Of a stretch of 64,000 nt of DNA, positions 1-9,024 are shown piece by piece (the first letter of the stretch is position 1; every line of letters begins with the position of its first letter). The notes under the pieces are model-generated. The model saw nothing but the letters and a program-made list of their open reading frames with translations, was not told the origin of the DNA and made no database searches. The stretch comes from Cohaesibacter sp. ES.047 (GTDB lineage Bacteria; Pseudomonadota; Alphaproteobacteria; Rhizobiales; Cohaesibacteraceae), in assembly GCF_900215505.1 (NCBI RefSeq), contig NZ_LT907844.1, positions 992,001-1,056,000 of the forward strand, written 5' to 3'. Both the position numbers and the translations under genes were made by a program.

Positions 1-998
1 ACGTCTGCGTCATGTACGCATCGCGACATATGGTGCGGTGCAATCTGGCGCATGGCGGGCGCCTCGCTGAGGCACTGCTCGCTGGCGAAGGCACATCTGG
101 GTGCAAAGCTGCAACTGGGGAGTGACCCTTCAAGGCGGGGCACAGCGCCCTCGATTTCATGCAACATCGAACGGTGGGCCGAGCCGATGCCCGGCAAGGA
201 GGCCAAGAGCCCGGCTGTGTAGCCGTGCGACGGGCGTGAGAACAGATCCTCTATGGGCGCATTCTCGACCACGCGGCCCGCATACATCACCATCATCCGA
301 TCCGCATGGGAGGAAACCACGCCGAGATCGTGGGTGATGAGCAGCACACTCATGCCGAACTCGGACCTTAAGTCAGAGATCAGATCAAGCACCTGAGCCT
401 GAACGGTGACATCAAGAGCCGTTGTCGGTTCGTCAGCAATGAGCAATTCGGGATCGCAAGCCAATGCCATGGCAATCATCACCCTTTGCCTCATGCCGCC
501 TGACAGTTCATGGGGGTAGGAGGAGAGGCGACTGGCGGCATCGGGGATGCGCACGAAATCCAGCATGTCTTTGGCTCGCTGCGTGGATTTGCTCCAATCC
601 CATTGCCAATGCTCGCGCACCGCCTCAGAAATCTGCAGTCCGATTGTGTGCACCGGGTTGAGAGAACTCATCGGATCTTGGAACACCATCCCGATCCGCG
701 CGCCCCGGATCTGGCGCATGGTCTTTTCACTCGCCCCGATCAGCTCTTCGCCCGACAGCTGAACCGATCCAGACAGGATGCGAGCATTGTGGCGCGGCAG
801 CAGTCCCATCACGGTCATCGCGGTGACACTCTTGCCGCAGCCGCTCTCGCCGACGAGGGCCAGAATTTCCCCCTTGCCCACGGACAGTGAGACGTCATCA
901 AGGGCCCTGACGGTGCCGCTGCTCGAGCGAAACTCCAACGACAGATTGTCAACTTCCAACACCGGCCTTTCGAGGTCTTGTTGTTGTGCTTCAAGCAT
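1..998 (-). CDS. Peptide/oligosaccharide ABC transporter ATPase, DppD/OppD type (partial)
   Basis: Cytoplasmic ATPase that powers the importer encoded by the next three genes. Read from the ATG at 998, the protein shows a Walker A (GESGCGKS, near 830-860), the signature LSGGMRQR (near 490-515), and a Walker B ending [10 protein letters not shown] (near 425-450). It also has the oligopeptide-family C-terminal extension with CSFAPRC and RCVHD (within about 1-130). These features identify the DppD/OppD family. The reading frame is still open at base 1, so only the last few residues are missing. The ATG overlaps the stop of the upstream permease gene (TGATG), which indicates translational coupling. 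A second ATPase (DppF type) would be expected outside the window. The substrate is uncertain, because the divergent LacI-type regulator points to a sugar or glycoside rather than a peptide. Confidence 0.9.
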   Translation of the reverse strand, partial: MLEAQQQDLERPVLEVDNLSLEFRSSSGTVRALDDVSLSVGKGEILALVGESGCGKSVTAMTVMGLLPRHNARILSGSVQLSGEELIGASEKTMRQIRGARIGMVFQDPMSSLNPVHTIGLQISEAVREHWQWDWSKSTQRAKDMLDFVRIPDAASRLSSYPHELSGGMRQRVMIAMALACDPELLIADEPTTALDVTVQAQVLDLISDLRSEFGMSVLLITHDLGVVSSHADRMMVMYAGRVVENAPIEDLFSRPSHGYTAGLLASLPGIGSAHRSMLHEIEGAVPRLEGSLPSCSFAPRCAFASEQCLSEAPAMRQIAPHHMSRCVHDAD

Positions 999-1876
999 CA
1001 CAGCGCCCCCCTCTTTTGCTTGCGCGGATCAAGGGCGTCGCTCAGCCGGTCGCCAAGGATATTCACCATCAGAACGAGGAAGGATAAGAGGATACCGGGG
1101 TATGCCATCAGTTCCGGACGGATACGGAAATAGCTCCTGGCATCTGCCATCATGCCGCCCCAGCTGGGAATTTCAGGCGATGTGCCGACGCCCAGAAAGC
1201 TCAGGACGGCAGAGGCGATGATCGCCGAGGCGCAGGCGTAGGTTGCCTGAACGAACACCGGCCCCAATGTGTTGGGCAGAATATGGCGCCAGACCAGCGG
1301 AATGCCCGACGTGCCAATGGATATGGCAGCAGAAACATAAGGTTGTTCGCGCACACTCAGTGTCACTGAACGCACCAGTCTGACCATGCGGGGAACCTCG
1401 GGAACGGCGATTGCGACAATGACGGTGGTCACGCCCGCATCCATCAGGGAGGCAAGGGCAATCGCGAGCAGGACCGCCGGGATTGCCATCAGGGCGTCGT
1501 TGAGACGCATGATGATGGCGCCGCCAATGGAAGACACACCGGCGTAAAGACCGATTGCTACGCCAACGATAGTGGTGACGATCGCAACCAAAAAGCCGAC
1601 CGCAAGCGAGACGCGCGCGCCGAAGATTGCACGGGCAAAGACATCCCGGCCCAGATGATCCCGCCCCAGAAAGGCGTCCTCTGATGGTCCCCTTAAACGA
1701 AGCGCGGGATTGATCGCAACGGGATCATCGGCAATGAACGGAGCAAATATCGCCATCAGCATGAACCCGATGAGCACGGCAAGGCAGAAATAGGTCAATG
1801 GGTCAGCCTGATACCACGCGTGGCCTTTCGTGGTCACAGTGACATCGCCCGGGGCAGCGGACTTTGCTTTGAGCAT
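998..1876 (-). CDS. ABC transporter permease, DppC type
   Basis: Inner-membrane permease of 292 residues, normal for DppC/OppC. The N-terminus has one membrane segment (about residues 28-50). It is followed by the periplasmic motif FLGRDHLGRDVFARA, which is typical of DppC-class subunits. Five further hydrophobic segments follow, with the cytoplasmic ATPase-coupling region (about 200-230). It pairs with the DppB-type permease two bases upstream and overlaps the ATPase gene downstream, so the three are one operon. The cargo cannot be read from the sequence. Confidence 0.92.
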   Translation of the reverse strand: MLKAKSAAPGDVTVTTKGHAWYQADPLTYFCLAVLIGFMLMAIFAPFIADDPVAINPALRLRGPSEDAFLGRDHLGRDVFARAIFGARVSLAVGFLVAIVTTIVGVAIGLYAGVSSIGGAIIMRLNDALMAIPAVLLAIALASLMDAGVTTVIVAIAVPEVPRMVRLVRSVTLSVREQPYVSAAISIGTSGIPLVWRHILPNTLGPVFVQATYACASAIIASAVLSFLGVGTSPEIPSWGGMMADARSYFRIRPELMAYPGILLSFLVLMVNILGDRLSDALDPRKQKRGAL

Positions 1877-1878
1877 GA

Positions 1879-2847
1879 TTACCCCCTCACACGCGGATCA
1901 AACAGCGCGTAACTTAGATCGACGATCAGGTTGATGAAAATGAGCAGCGCAGAGAAGAACAGAATGACGCCCTGCACGAGCGGATAGTCCCGCCGTGTGA
2001 TCGCATCCACTGTCAGTCGGCCAACGCCGGGAATGTTGAACACGGACTCGGTCACGACCATGCCGCCAACCAGAGCGGCAAAACCGATCCCGACCACGGT
2101 TACAACGGGCACGCCTGCGCTTTTCAGCGCATGGACCACCAGAATGCGAAAAACACCCAAGCCCTTGGCGCGGGCTGTGCGGGTGAAATTCTCGCTCAAT
2201 GCCTCCAGCATGGCCGCGCGGGTGACGCGGGCAATGAGGGCCGCAAAAACCAGCGCCAGTGCGAAAGACGGGAGCGCAAGGGAATGCAGCGTCGTCAAAA
2301 TGCCTTCCGAAAGCGGCTTATACCCTTGCACAGGAAACCAGCGCAGTTTTACGGCGAACACATAGACCAGCATGTAGGCGATGGCGAAGACGGGCACGGA
2401 AAATCCGAGGACGGCAAATCCCATGATGGCGCGATCAAGAAAGCCGTTGGCGCGCCAGGCCGCGACGACCCCGAGGGGAATGGCGATGAGAACCGTGAGC
2501 ATCAAGGTCACGATTGCGAGCATCATCGAGGGTTCGATCCGCTGTGCAATCAGGCGGGTCACGGGCTGTCCCGAATAGATCGAATTTCCCAGATCCAGTT
2601 GCAACGCATCGCCAGCCCAGATACCAAACTGGACAATGAGCGGCTGGTCGAGATGCAGTCTTTCCCGAATGGCGTCAACCTGTTCGGTGCTGGCGTTGTC
2701 GCCAGCAAGCAACAAGGCAGGATCACCGGGGGTGAGATGAACAAGCGAGAAAATAAAGATTGCGACAAGGCAGATGATTGGAATGGCCGCAAGGATTCGG
2801 CCCGCGATATAGCGAAACACCACTGATCTCCTGTTGGGACGCTTCAC
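1879..2847 (-). CDS. ABC transporter permease, DppB type
   Basis: Inner-membrane permease of 322 residues. It has the DppB hallmarks: an N-terminal membrane segment (about 13-35), the periplasmic motif HLTPGDPA, a large loop with LHLDQPL, several membrane helices, and the coupling motif with RTARAKGL (about 220-230). The last helices end in a short tail (ALFDPRVRG) typical of the family. The gene sits 39 bases after the binding-protein gene and 2 bases before the DppC-type gene, so it belongs to the same transcript. Confidence 0.93.
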   Translation of the reverse strand: MKRPNRRSVVFRYIAGRILAAIPIICLVAIFIFSLVHLTPGDPALLLAGDNASTEQVDAIRERLHLDQPLIVQFGIWAGDALQLDLGNSIYSGQPVTRLIAQRIEPSMMLAIVTLMLTVLIAIPLGVVAAWRANGFLDRAIMGFAVLGFSVPVFAIAYMLVYVFAVKLRWFPVQGYKPLSEGILTTLHSLALPSFALALVFAALIARVTRAAMLEALSENFTRTARAKGLGVFRILVVHALKSAGVPVVTVVGIGFAALVGGMVVTESVFNIPGVGRLTVDAITRRDYPLVQGVILFFSALLIFINLIVDLSYALFDPRVRG

Positions 2848-2886
2848 CCCGCAAAAGAGGGGGGGAAGCGATCGTTTGTACGCGGA

Positions 2887-4458
2887 CTATTTGCGTTTCA
2901 AGTTCCAGAAGAAGGGCACGGGGCTTTCAATATATCCCTCAAGATTGGTGGCAATGCCTTGAGAGGGGAAGCTCTGACCAAGAGGCACGTAGCTGACCAG
3001 ATCATGGGTGACGATCTGCATCCGTTCGGCGAGCTTCTTGCGTTCTTCCTGTGTCTGGGCATCTGCAAACTTGCGGCGTAGTTCCTGCAATTCCTCGGAG
3101 CAAGCCCAGCCGAACCAGCCGTCTTCGCAAGCACCTGCAACATAGACGTTCGTCATCGGGTTGGACTGGTCAACAAATCCCCAGCCAGTGAAGAAGACGT
3201 TCCAGCCGCCCTTGTCGACAGGCTCTTTACTTGCACGGCGAGAGCCTACGGTCGCCCAATCGGCCATTTGCTCCTTGACCACGAACCCAACCTCTTCAAG
3301 CATCGGTTTGAGAACCGAATAGGAGGCATCCTGAGCGGGAATGTCGGTCACATGCATGATGAAGACGGGCGTTCCATCATATCCGGCTTCCTTGAGCATT
3401 GCCTTGGCTTTTGCCACGTCGCGCTTCAGGATGCGATCCGTGTTGGCATCGGACTCGTAAGGCGTGTCACAGAAGAATACCGCTGCACATTCCAGATACA
3501 GATCCGGGTTGGAGCCATACTGCGCCAACAGGAACGGCATTTGCTCGAGCGACAATTGCAGCGCCTGCCGGATTTTCACATTGTCAAACGGAGGGTTCAG
3601 GTGGTTGACAACGAGTTGGAGAGAGTTGCCTGACTGACGCGCAGCAATGGTCTTGGCACTGTCAACGCCCTCGAACAGAGCCAATAAATCGGACGGCACT
3701 TCTTCCATCCAGTCGATCTCGCCCGTGATGAGCGCGTCCACGGCGGTCATGGTGTCGGGAATATAGACCAGTTCGACACGGTCGAAATGGGCGACTTTTC
3801 CGCCCGCTGCCATATCGGCAGGTTCGGAGCGCGGCACATAGTCTTCAAATTTCTTGAAAACGGCGATGCTGCCCGGTACCCATTCATCGGGAACCAGCAT
3901 ATAGGGACCGGATCCCATTGGAATGGCGATCGGATCGGACGGCGCTTGTGCGGCCATCTCTGCCGGCATGATGACCGGGATGTTGGACGAGATCTTTGCC
4001 AGCGCCGGGATGACCTGACCCCAGGGGCTGCTCATTTTCAAAACAACGGTCTTGTCATCGGAGGCCGTGAAGCTGTCCACTTTTGTAAACAGCGTTTTGC
4101 CGAGGCTATCAGCCTTGCCCCAGCGATTGATCGAGGCCACCACATCTTCGGCTGTCACATCGGTGCCGTCATGGAATTTCAGGTCATCGCGCAACGTGAT
4201 GGTATAGGTGAGCTCATCGTCTGACAGGGTATACCCTTCTGCCATTTGCGGCTGAGGCTCATAATTGGAGTCCAGCGCAAACAGGGTGTCATACATCAGA
4301 TAGGCGGCATTGCGGATTGTGAAATTGGTCGTCGCGATCGGATCAAGGGTGTTGATGTCACCATTCATCCTCAAGCGAAGCGTTTCTTGCGCGCTCACCG
4401 GGGCTGCGCTAATGAGGGCCGCCAATGCGGCACCGCATAGAGTTTTCCAAAGCTTCAT
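2887..4458 (-). CDS. ABC transporter periplasmic substrate-binding protein (SBP family 5)
   Basis: Extracytoplasmic binding protein of 523 residues. I chose the ATG at 4458 because an AGGGAGGAAAG ribosome site lies just upstream and the protein then begins with a clean Sec signal peptide (MKLWKTLCGAAL...APVSA, cleavage before QETL). A longer frame starting at 4563 would hide the signal behind 35 residues. Family 5 motifs are visible: LDPIATTNFT near the N-terminus, TYTITLRDDLKFHDGT and the long central domain. Members bind peptides, nickel, glycosides or opines. The adjacent LacI-type regulator suggests a carbohydrate-like ligand, but that is inference. It is the first gene of a four-gene operon running left. 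Confidence 0.92.
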   Translation of the reverse strand: MKLWKTLCGAALAALISAAPVSAQETLRLRMNGDINTLDPIATTNFTIRNAAYLMYDTLFALDSNYEPQPQMAEGYTLSDDELTYTITLRDDLKFHDGTDVTAEDVVASINRWGKADSLGKTLFTKVDSFTASDDKTVVLKMSSPWGQVIPALAKISSNIPVIMPAEMAAQAPSDPIAIPMGSGPYMLVPDEWVPGSIAVFKKFEDYVPRSEPADMAAGGKVAHFDRVELVYIPDTMTAVDALITGEIDWMEEVPSDLLALFEGVDSAKTIAARQSGNSLQLVVNHLNPPFDNVKIRQALQLSLEQMPFLLAQYGSNPDLYLECAAVFFCDTPYESDANTDRILKRDVAKAKAMLKEAGYDGTPVFIMHVTDIPAQDASYSVLKPMLEEVGFVVKEQMADWATVGSRRASKEPVDKGGWNVFFTGWGFVDQSNPMTNVYVAGACEDGWFGWACSEELQELRRKFADAQTQEERKKLAERMQIVTHDLVSYVPLGQSFPSQGIATNLEGYIESPVPFFWNLKRK

Positions 4459-4561
4459 TCTTTCCTCCCTGAAAGCCAAGCTCATTTGATATGTTCGCAA
4501 ATCGTTTCGTGCTAAATGCAAATTCACCTCAAAAATTTGCATAAAACATCGGATATTGAAC

Positions 4562-4575
4562 ACGTAACGTTACGT
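4562..4575. promoter_or_regulatory. Perfect 14-bp palindrome, candidate LacI-family operator
   Basis: ACGTAACGTTACGT is its own reverse complement and carries a central CG, as LacI-family operators do. It lies in the 271-base divergent spacer, 104 bases before the binding-protein start and 155 bases before the regulator start. It could control both directions. Confidence 0.6.
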
Positions 4576-4729
4576 TTATAGCGCGAATTCAGGAATCGAT
4601 CAATAGCTTTTGGTTCAGAGAAACCAGAATCGGCGCTATAAACGTGCTGTAAACGTGCGGTCTTTTGACCTATCTAGCGTGCGCGGAACGTTTCGTGTAA
4701 ATTGCGTTTCGAGAATCTGGAGGACCAAA

Positions 4730-5749
4730 GTGGCCACGATCAAGGATGTAGCACGCATTGCTGGAGTTTCCGTGACAACCGTTTCGGCAACCATCAACGG
4801 AACCGCGCCGGTTAGCGAGAAGATGAAAGCCAAGGTCTGGGCTGCCATCGAACAGGCAGGCTATCAGCCTGATCCGATCGCCCGGAACCTGCGCATGGGC
4901 AAGTCAAAGACCATCGGTCTGATCGTACCGGACATTTCGACCCCATGGGCTGCCCATCTTGCCAAGGCGATGCAACGCGCCCTGTCGGACGTTGGCTACA
5001 ACATGCTGTTCTCGAGCAGTGATGATGATCCTGACAGGGAGTTCCGCGAAATTGGATTGTTCATGGCCCACCGGGTGGCCGGGTTGGTGATTGCCCCGAC
5101 CAGTCATGGCGAGAATTATGCCGAGCGCCTGTCAGCGGCAGTGAAGGCACCCGCGATTCTCGTTGACCGTAAAGTGCCCGATGCCGATCTGGATGCGGTG
5201 ACGGACGACAATGTGAGAGGCGCAGAACTGTTGGCGCGCTATCTCTTGAAGCTTGGCCACAGGGATATTGCGTTTCTGGTCGGTCGACCGGGTATTTCCG
5301 CCTCGTATGAGCGTTTTGACGGCTTTGCCCTTGCGATGCAAAAGTCTGGATTCACGCTGCGCGAAGATCTTGTAAAGCGGTCCATATACAAGACCGAACA
5401 GGCCCATGCTGCTGTTCAGCAATTGATGCTTTCAACCAGTCCGCCAACGGCAATCGCCTGTATTTCTCTTGCGCAGCTCATGGGCACGATGGCCGGTCTC
5501 GAAAAGCTTGGCCTCAGGGTTCCTGAAGATGTGTCTGTGGTCTCGTTCGACGGATTTCATCCAGCCGAAGGGTGGCACCCATCGATGACGTCGCTCACTC
5601 AGGATATCGAAGCGATCAGCACCAAGGCCGCGCAAATGCTCTTGCAACGGATCGATGGCGACTATACCGGAGCGCGGCGCATTGTCCGCGTCGCCCCCAG
5701 CCTGACCATCAGAACTTCATGTTCGCCCGTTTTGCAAAAGGCGGAATGA
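4730..5749 (+). CDS. LacI-family transcriptional regulator
   Basis: DNA-binding repressor of 339 residues, the usual length. I chose the GTG at 4730, preceded by GGAGGACC; this places the helix-turn-helix ATIKDVARIAGVSVTTVSA at the extreme N-terminus as in all LacI proteins, whereas the longer frame from 4610 adds 40 unsupported residues. The hinge region (about residues 45-60, RNLRMGKSKTIGLIV) and a periplasmic-binding-protein-like sensor domain (60-330) follow. It is divergent from the ABC importer and most likely represses it, releasing on binding a sugar-like inducer. The inducer is unknown. Confidence 0.9.
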   Translation: MATIKDVARIAGVSVTTVSATINGTAPVSEKMKAKVWAAIEQAGYQPDPIARNLRMGKSKTIGLIVPDISTPWAAHLAKAMQRALSDVGYNMLFSSSDDDPDREFREIGLFMAHRVAGLVIAPTSHGENYAERLSAAVKAPAILVDRKVPDADLDAVTDDNVRGAELLARYLLKLGHRDIAFLVGRPGISASYERFDGFALAMQKSGFTLREDLVKRSIYKTEQAHAAVQQLMLSTSPPTAIACISLAQLMGTMAGLEKLGLRVPEDVSVVSFDGFHPAEGWHPSMTSLTQDIEAISTKAAQMLLQRIDGDYTGARRIVRVAPSLTIRTSCSPVLQKAE

Positions 5750-5950
5750 CGCGAGGCGCATTCACCTTGCTCCATGCAATGTGATTTGGTGATGCGCGCC
5801 AAAGGGGTTGCCTTAAATGCAGAGCGTCCGCATTCAGTGCCATGGTATCTTGATCGCTAGAGAGGCATATGACACGACGAACGGCATGGAAAGACTAGCA
5901 GCCTGATGTGAAAACCCGATCCACCTTATTGGGGCCGCAAACTGGTCTAG

Positions 5951-6166
5951 AAAATAGGACCGCCTCTATGGACGGCTTCGCTTCTGGCTGCGAGCCTTCA
6001 AGTGAAGGGCAGCTTGTTCAATCCTGACGGTCAGAAAGTGGCGGCGGAAACCTTCTACCGCCGGATTACCGGTGATCAGGTCAATGGTTGCGGAGCCTAT
6101 GTCGATCCGGCGCCAAGAGTGGCCAGAGCCAAGGCTGCCGGCGTGCCCATGGTCTATGAAGACTGA
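5951..6166 (+). pseudogene. Possible remnant of an unrecognised gene (C-terminal fragment)
   Basis: An open frame of 71 codons lies in the 404-base spacer between the LacI regulator and the DMT permease. It has coding-like composition (SLFNPDGQKVAAETFYRRI, later GVPMVYED before TGA) but no plausible start. An upstream frame (NPIHLIGAANWSRK) ends at a stop just where this one opens, which would fit a frameshifted gene. I do not recognise the family. The rest of the spacer (5750-5900) shows nothing. Confidence 0.3.
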
Positions 6167-7083
6167 GGGTCATCTTGAAGCTCCGCGCTTGCGGGGCTTT
6201 CCTGCTCTTCCTTCAGTGCCAATTTTCGCTCCCGCAGAACAATCAGGATGCCGCTGAGCACGATGATGCTTGCGCCGATATAGGTCACCCCGTCCGGGAT
6301 TTCATCCCAAAGCAGCCAGCCCAGAAGCGTTGCCCAGATGAGTGCTGTATAGTCAAAGGGCGCAACGACTGCCGCTGGTGCAAAACGGAAAGCCTGAGTG
6401 ATCAGCGTGACACCGAGGGTGCCAAGCAGTGCAATTCCCAGAAACAGCCAGATATCCTCAGTCTGGATCGGTTGCCAGACAAAGGGCTGAAGCAAGGCGC
6501 TGAGCAGAGCGCCAAAGCCGGACAGATAGAGCATCAATGTCCAGACGCTCTCGCGGGGATCAACCCAGCGAGAACTGATCATCAAAAGGGCATAGAGGAA
6601 GGCGGTTGCCAGCGGAAAGAGAGAGGCCATCTGGAAGGTTGCGGTTCCTGGCCTGACAACAATCAACACGCCCAGAAATCCCAACAGAACAAATGACCAG
6701 CGAGCCAGCCCGACCTTTTCCTTGAGGACGAGTGCCGTGAGGGCTGTGACGAAAACTGGTGCGGCAAAGATCAGCGTCGTTGCCTCGGCAAGCCCTAGAT
6801 AGCTCAGGCCGGTGAAAAACAGGGTCGCAGCACTGAGCCAGAGAATGCCGCGCAACAGATGGGCCATCGGGCGATAGGAGCGCAAGGCTTGTGGCCCGCC
6901 GAGCTTGAGCACGAGTGCTATGACAAAAGGCAGTGCGATGGCGTTGCGCATGAAAAGGATCTGAAGCGGCGAATAGCCATCGGTGAGGGTCTTGGCGATG
7001 GCATCATTGATGCACAGGCACACGACGCCTACACACATGATCAGGATGCCTTCTGTCGCCTTCGTTCTTTTCTCGACCTTCAA
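6154..7083 (-). CDS. DMT-superfamily permease (EamA domains)
   Basis: Inner-membrane transporter of 309 residues with about ten hydrophobic segments arranged as two EamA repeats (about residues 12-145 and 155-290). Motifs such as FMRNAIALPF and the helix with FFTGLSYLGLAEATTL resemble drug/metabolite exporters of the RhaT/SAM-transporter branch. The start is a TTG at 7083, supported by TTGGAGGAA eight bases upstream. The gene stands alone and is divergent from the MarR operon. The charged C-terminal tail (RERKLALKEEQES) is probably cytoplasmic. The substrate is unknown. Confidence 0.85.
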   Translation of the reverse strand: MKVEKRTKATEGILIMCVGVVCLCINDAIAKTLTDGYSPLQILFMRNAIALPFVIALVLKLGGPQALRSYRPMAHLLRGILWLSAATLFFTGLSYLGLAEATTLIFAAPVFVTALTALVLKEKVGLARWSFVLLGFLGVLIVVRPGTATFQMASLFPLATAFLYALLMISSRWVDPRESVWTLMLYLSGFGALLSALLQPFVWQPIQTEDIWLFLGIALLGTLGVTLITQAFRFAPAAVVAPFDYTALIWATLLGWLLWDEIPDGVTYIGASIIVLSGILIVLRERKLALKEEQESPASAELQDDPQSS

Positions 7084-7273
7084 GCCGGTTCCTCCAATCG
7101 TTTTTCTTGTGTTTTGATCACATTAGGTTGGGTCCGAAGCCCTGTATAGACCTGCGATTTTTCTTTAAAGCTTCTTGGTTGCGCCCTCCGCTTGCCTCTC
7201 AAGGTGCCGCAAACATTCTGTTAACTCTACCGTAACAGTACCGATTGACAGCCGGGTTGAATATGTTATGTGA

Positions 7274-7301
7274 GCTTATTATATGTGTACTTATAATAAG
7301 C
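7274..7301. promoter_or_regulatory. Perfect inverted repeat upstream of marR, candidate MarR operator
   Basis: GCTTATTATA (7274-7283) and TATAATAAGC (7292-7301) are exact complements around an 8-base spacer and end 27 bases before the MarR start. MarR proteins usually bind such AT-rich dyads over their own promoter, so this is a likely autoregulatory site for the efflux operon. Confidence 0.6.
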
Positions 7302-7328
7302 GTACTTAGTTAGACGTGAAAGCCCCCG

Positions 7329-7805
7329 ATGACCGAAAAACCCAGTGAAATCCAAATTGGCTATCTGATTTTCGAAGTTTCCAAGTTGATCCGCCGGCAG
7401 TTCGAGGAAGAGGCCAAGAGCCTTGGCCTGACGCTGCAGCAGTCGCGGGTCATGGGGTTTCTTCAACGGCACCCGGCCGGTCAGTCCCAATCCAGCATTG
7501 CCCGCGAGATCGACAGTGATCCGATGACGCTGAGCGGTATTCTCGACAGGCTGGAAAAGCGTGATCTGGTCGAGCGCAGTCCTGATCCTCAGGACAGCCG
7601 CGCCAAACTGGTAACACTGACAAGTGAGGGCGTTTCCCTCTTTGTCAAAGCTCGGGCATTGGCGGATGGCATCGGCAAGCGACTGCATGATCGAGCCCTT
7701 TGCCGACTGGATGAGGACCAACTGGATGCTTTGCTTCTTGGTCTGACCAGTATTCGCGATGAACTGAGCACAACGTCCCCCGATCAAAGAGACCAAGTAA
7801 AATGA
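7329..7805 (+). CDS. MarR-family transcriptional regulator
   Basis: Winged-helix repressor of 158 residues. The core is visible: recognition helix region QSQSSIAREIDSDPMTLSGI (within about 55-80) followed by the wing with LEKRDLVERSPDPQDSRAKLV (80-100). Its stop overlaps the start of the next gene (ATGA), making it the first gene of a MarR-EmrA-EmrB operon. By family knowledge it represses the efflux pump and is released by small lipophilic compounds. A strong inverted repeat lies just upstream. Confidence 0.92.
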   Translation: MTEKPSEIQIGYLIFEVSKLIRRQFEEEAKSLGLTLQQSRVMGFLQRHPAGQSQSSIAREIDSDPMTLSGILDRLEKRDLVERSPDPQDSRAKLVTLTSEGVSLFVKARALADGIGKRLHDRALCRLDEDQLDALLLGLTSIRDELSTTSPDQRDQVK

Positions 7806-8959
7806 GTGTTAGAAACGTGAAATATGCGAACAAATCCCTCATCAAGAAAGATGAGGAGGTTTCTGACGAAGCGCAGCATTATGAAAATCCGCCCAAGGCC
7901 GCCAATGATGAAGAGACGGCAGAGGCATCCTCTTCATCATCAAAGCGGACGGGGCGGTTGGCCCTGATGCTGATTGTGCCGTTGGCGCTTGTCGTGGGTG
8001 GTGGCTGGTTCTGGCTGACGGGCGGTCGCTTCGAGGAAACCGACAATGCCTATGCGCAGCAAGCCCAGGTTGCCATCTCGTCTGACGTTTCGGGCCGCAT
8101 TCTCAGCGTCGATGTCGAGGAAAGCCAGAGGGTGAGCGCAGGGGATGTGCTGTTCAAGCTGGATTCCGAGCCGTTTCAGATCGCGGTGGATCAGGCCGAG
8201 GCATCCCTTGGCAAGATCCGTCTTGATGTGGAACAGCTCAAGGTCAATTACCAGACGGCGACTGCGATGCGGGATGCCTCGCGCGAAACGCTCAAGGTTC
8301 AGCAAGAGCTTTATGATCGTCGTGCGATCCTCGCCAAGAAGGGGGTCACCTCCAACAACAGTCTTGATGAACTGAAACTTTCTTTGCTGCAGGCCAAGAG
8401 CGCGGTGACCTCTGCCGAAAAAACGGTCGACAAGGCGCGGGCGGCTCTCGCCGGTAACCCCAAGATTGCGACCGACGACCATCCGTTGGTTCGGCAGGCC
8501 AATGCGGCGTTGAAACTTGCCAAGCGCAATCTTGCCAAGGCAACGGTCAAGGCTCCCCATGACGGCATCGTCAATCACATCGACGAGCTCAACACCGGAC
8601 AGTATATCGATGCGGGTACAGCGGTTGCGAGCCTGTTTGAAGTCAACAAGACATGGGTGGACGCGAACTTCAAGGAAACCCAGTTGGAGAACATCCGTAT
8701 CGGCATGCCCGTTGACGTGACGTTCGACGCCTATCCGGGGACGCACTTCAAGGGCCGGGTTGCCAGCATCAGTTCGGGAACCGGCGCCGAGTTTTCGCTC
8801 ATTCCGGCGCAGAATGCCACGGGCAACTGGGTCAAGGTGGTCCAGCGGGTGCCGGTGCGCATCGAACCTGAGAATGACAGTTTCTCCGACCGGTTGCGGT
8901 CGGGCATGAGCGCCGTTGTCAGCATCGATACCGGCAAGACAACTCTCAACAGACTTTGA
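7802..8959 (+). CDS. emrA: EmrA/HlyD-family membrane fusion protein
   Basis: Periplasmic adaptor of 385 residues that links an inner-membrane MFS pump to an outer-membrane channel. After a charged cytoplasmic tail it has one membrane anchor (about residues 50-72, LALMLIVPLALVVGGG). A lipoyl half-motif (about 90-125), a coiled-coil hairpin rich in K/Q/A (125-235), the second lipoyl half (240-275, VKAPHDGIVNHI) and a beta-barrel domain follow. The gene overlaps marR by four bases and is followed by the DHA2 pump, the normal EmrAB arrangement. Confidence 0.92.
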   Translation: MSVRNVKYANKSLIKKDEEVSDEAQHYENPPKAANDEETAEASSSSSKRTGRLALMLIVPLALVVGGGWFWLTGGRFEETDNAYAQQAQVAISSDVSGRILSVDVEESQRVSAGDVLFKLDSEPFQIAVDQAEASLGKIRLDVEQLKVNYQTATAMRDASRETLKVQQELYDRRAILAKKGVTSNNSLDELKLSLLQAKSAVTSAEKTVDKARAALAGNPKIATDDHPLVRQANAALKLAKRNLAKATVKAPHDGIVNHIDELNTGQYIDAGTAVASLFEVNKTWVDANFKETQLENIRIGMPVDVTFDAYPGTHFKGRVASISSGTGAEFSLIPAQNATGNWVKVVQRVPVRIEPENDSFSDRLRSGMSAVVSIDTGKTTLNRL

Positions 8960-9000
8960 GACAAAGGCGGATGAGATCAGCAGCAGGCGGGGAGGCGCTT

Positions 9001-9024
9001 GTGGCTGACCGTCCCGACAAGTGA
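9001..9024 (+). CDS. Short upstream ORF coupling translation to emrB
   Basis: A strong Shine-Dalgarno (GGGGAGG, 8989-8995) is followed after five bases by GTG, seven codons (MADRPDK) and TGA at 9022-9024. That stop overlaps the GTG start of the pump gene at 9021. No other ribosome site precedes the pump, so re-initiation is the simplest reading. It is too short to be confirmed by sequence alone. Confidence 0.35.
   Translation: MADRPDK

Noticed and set aside
2887-4563. Longer start (4563) for the substrate-binding protein
   Set aside because: It would bury the signal peptide and lacks a ribosome site; ATG 4458 has a strong one.
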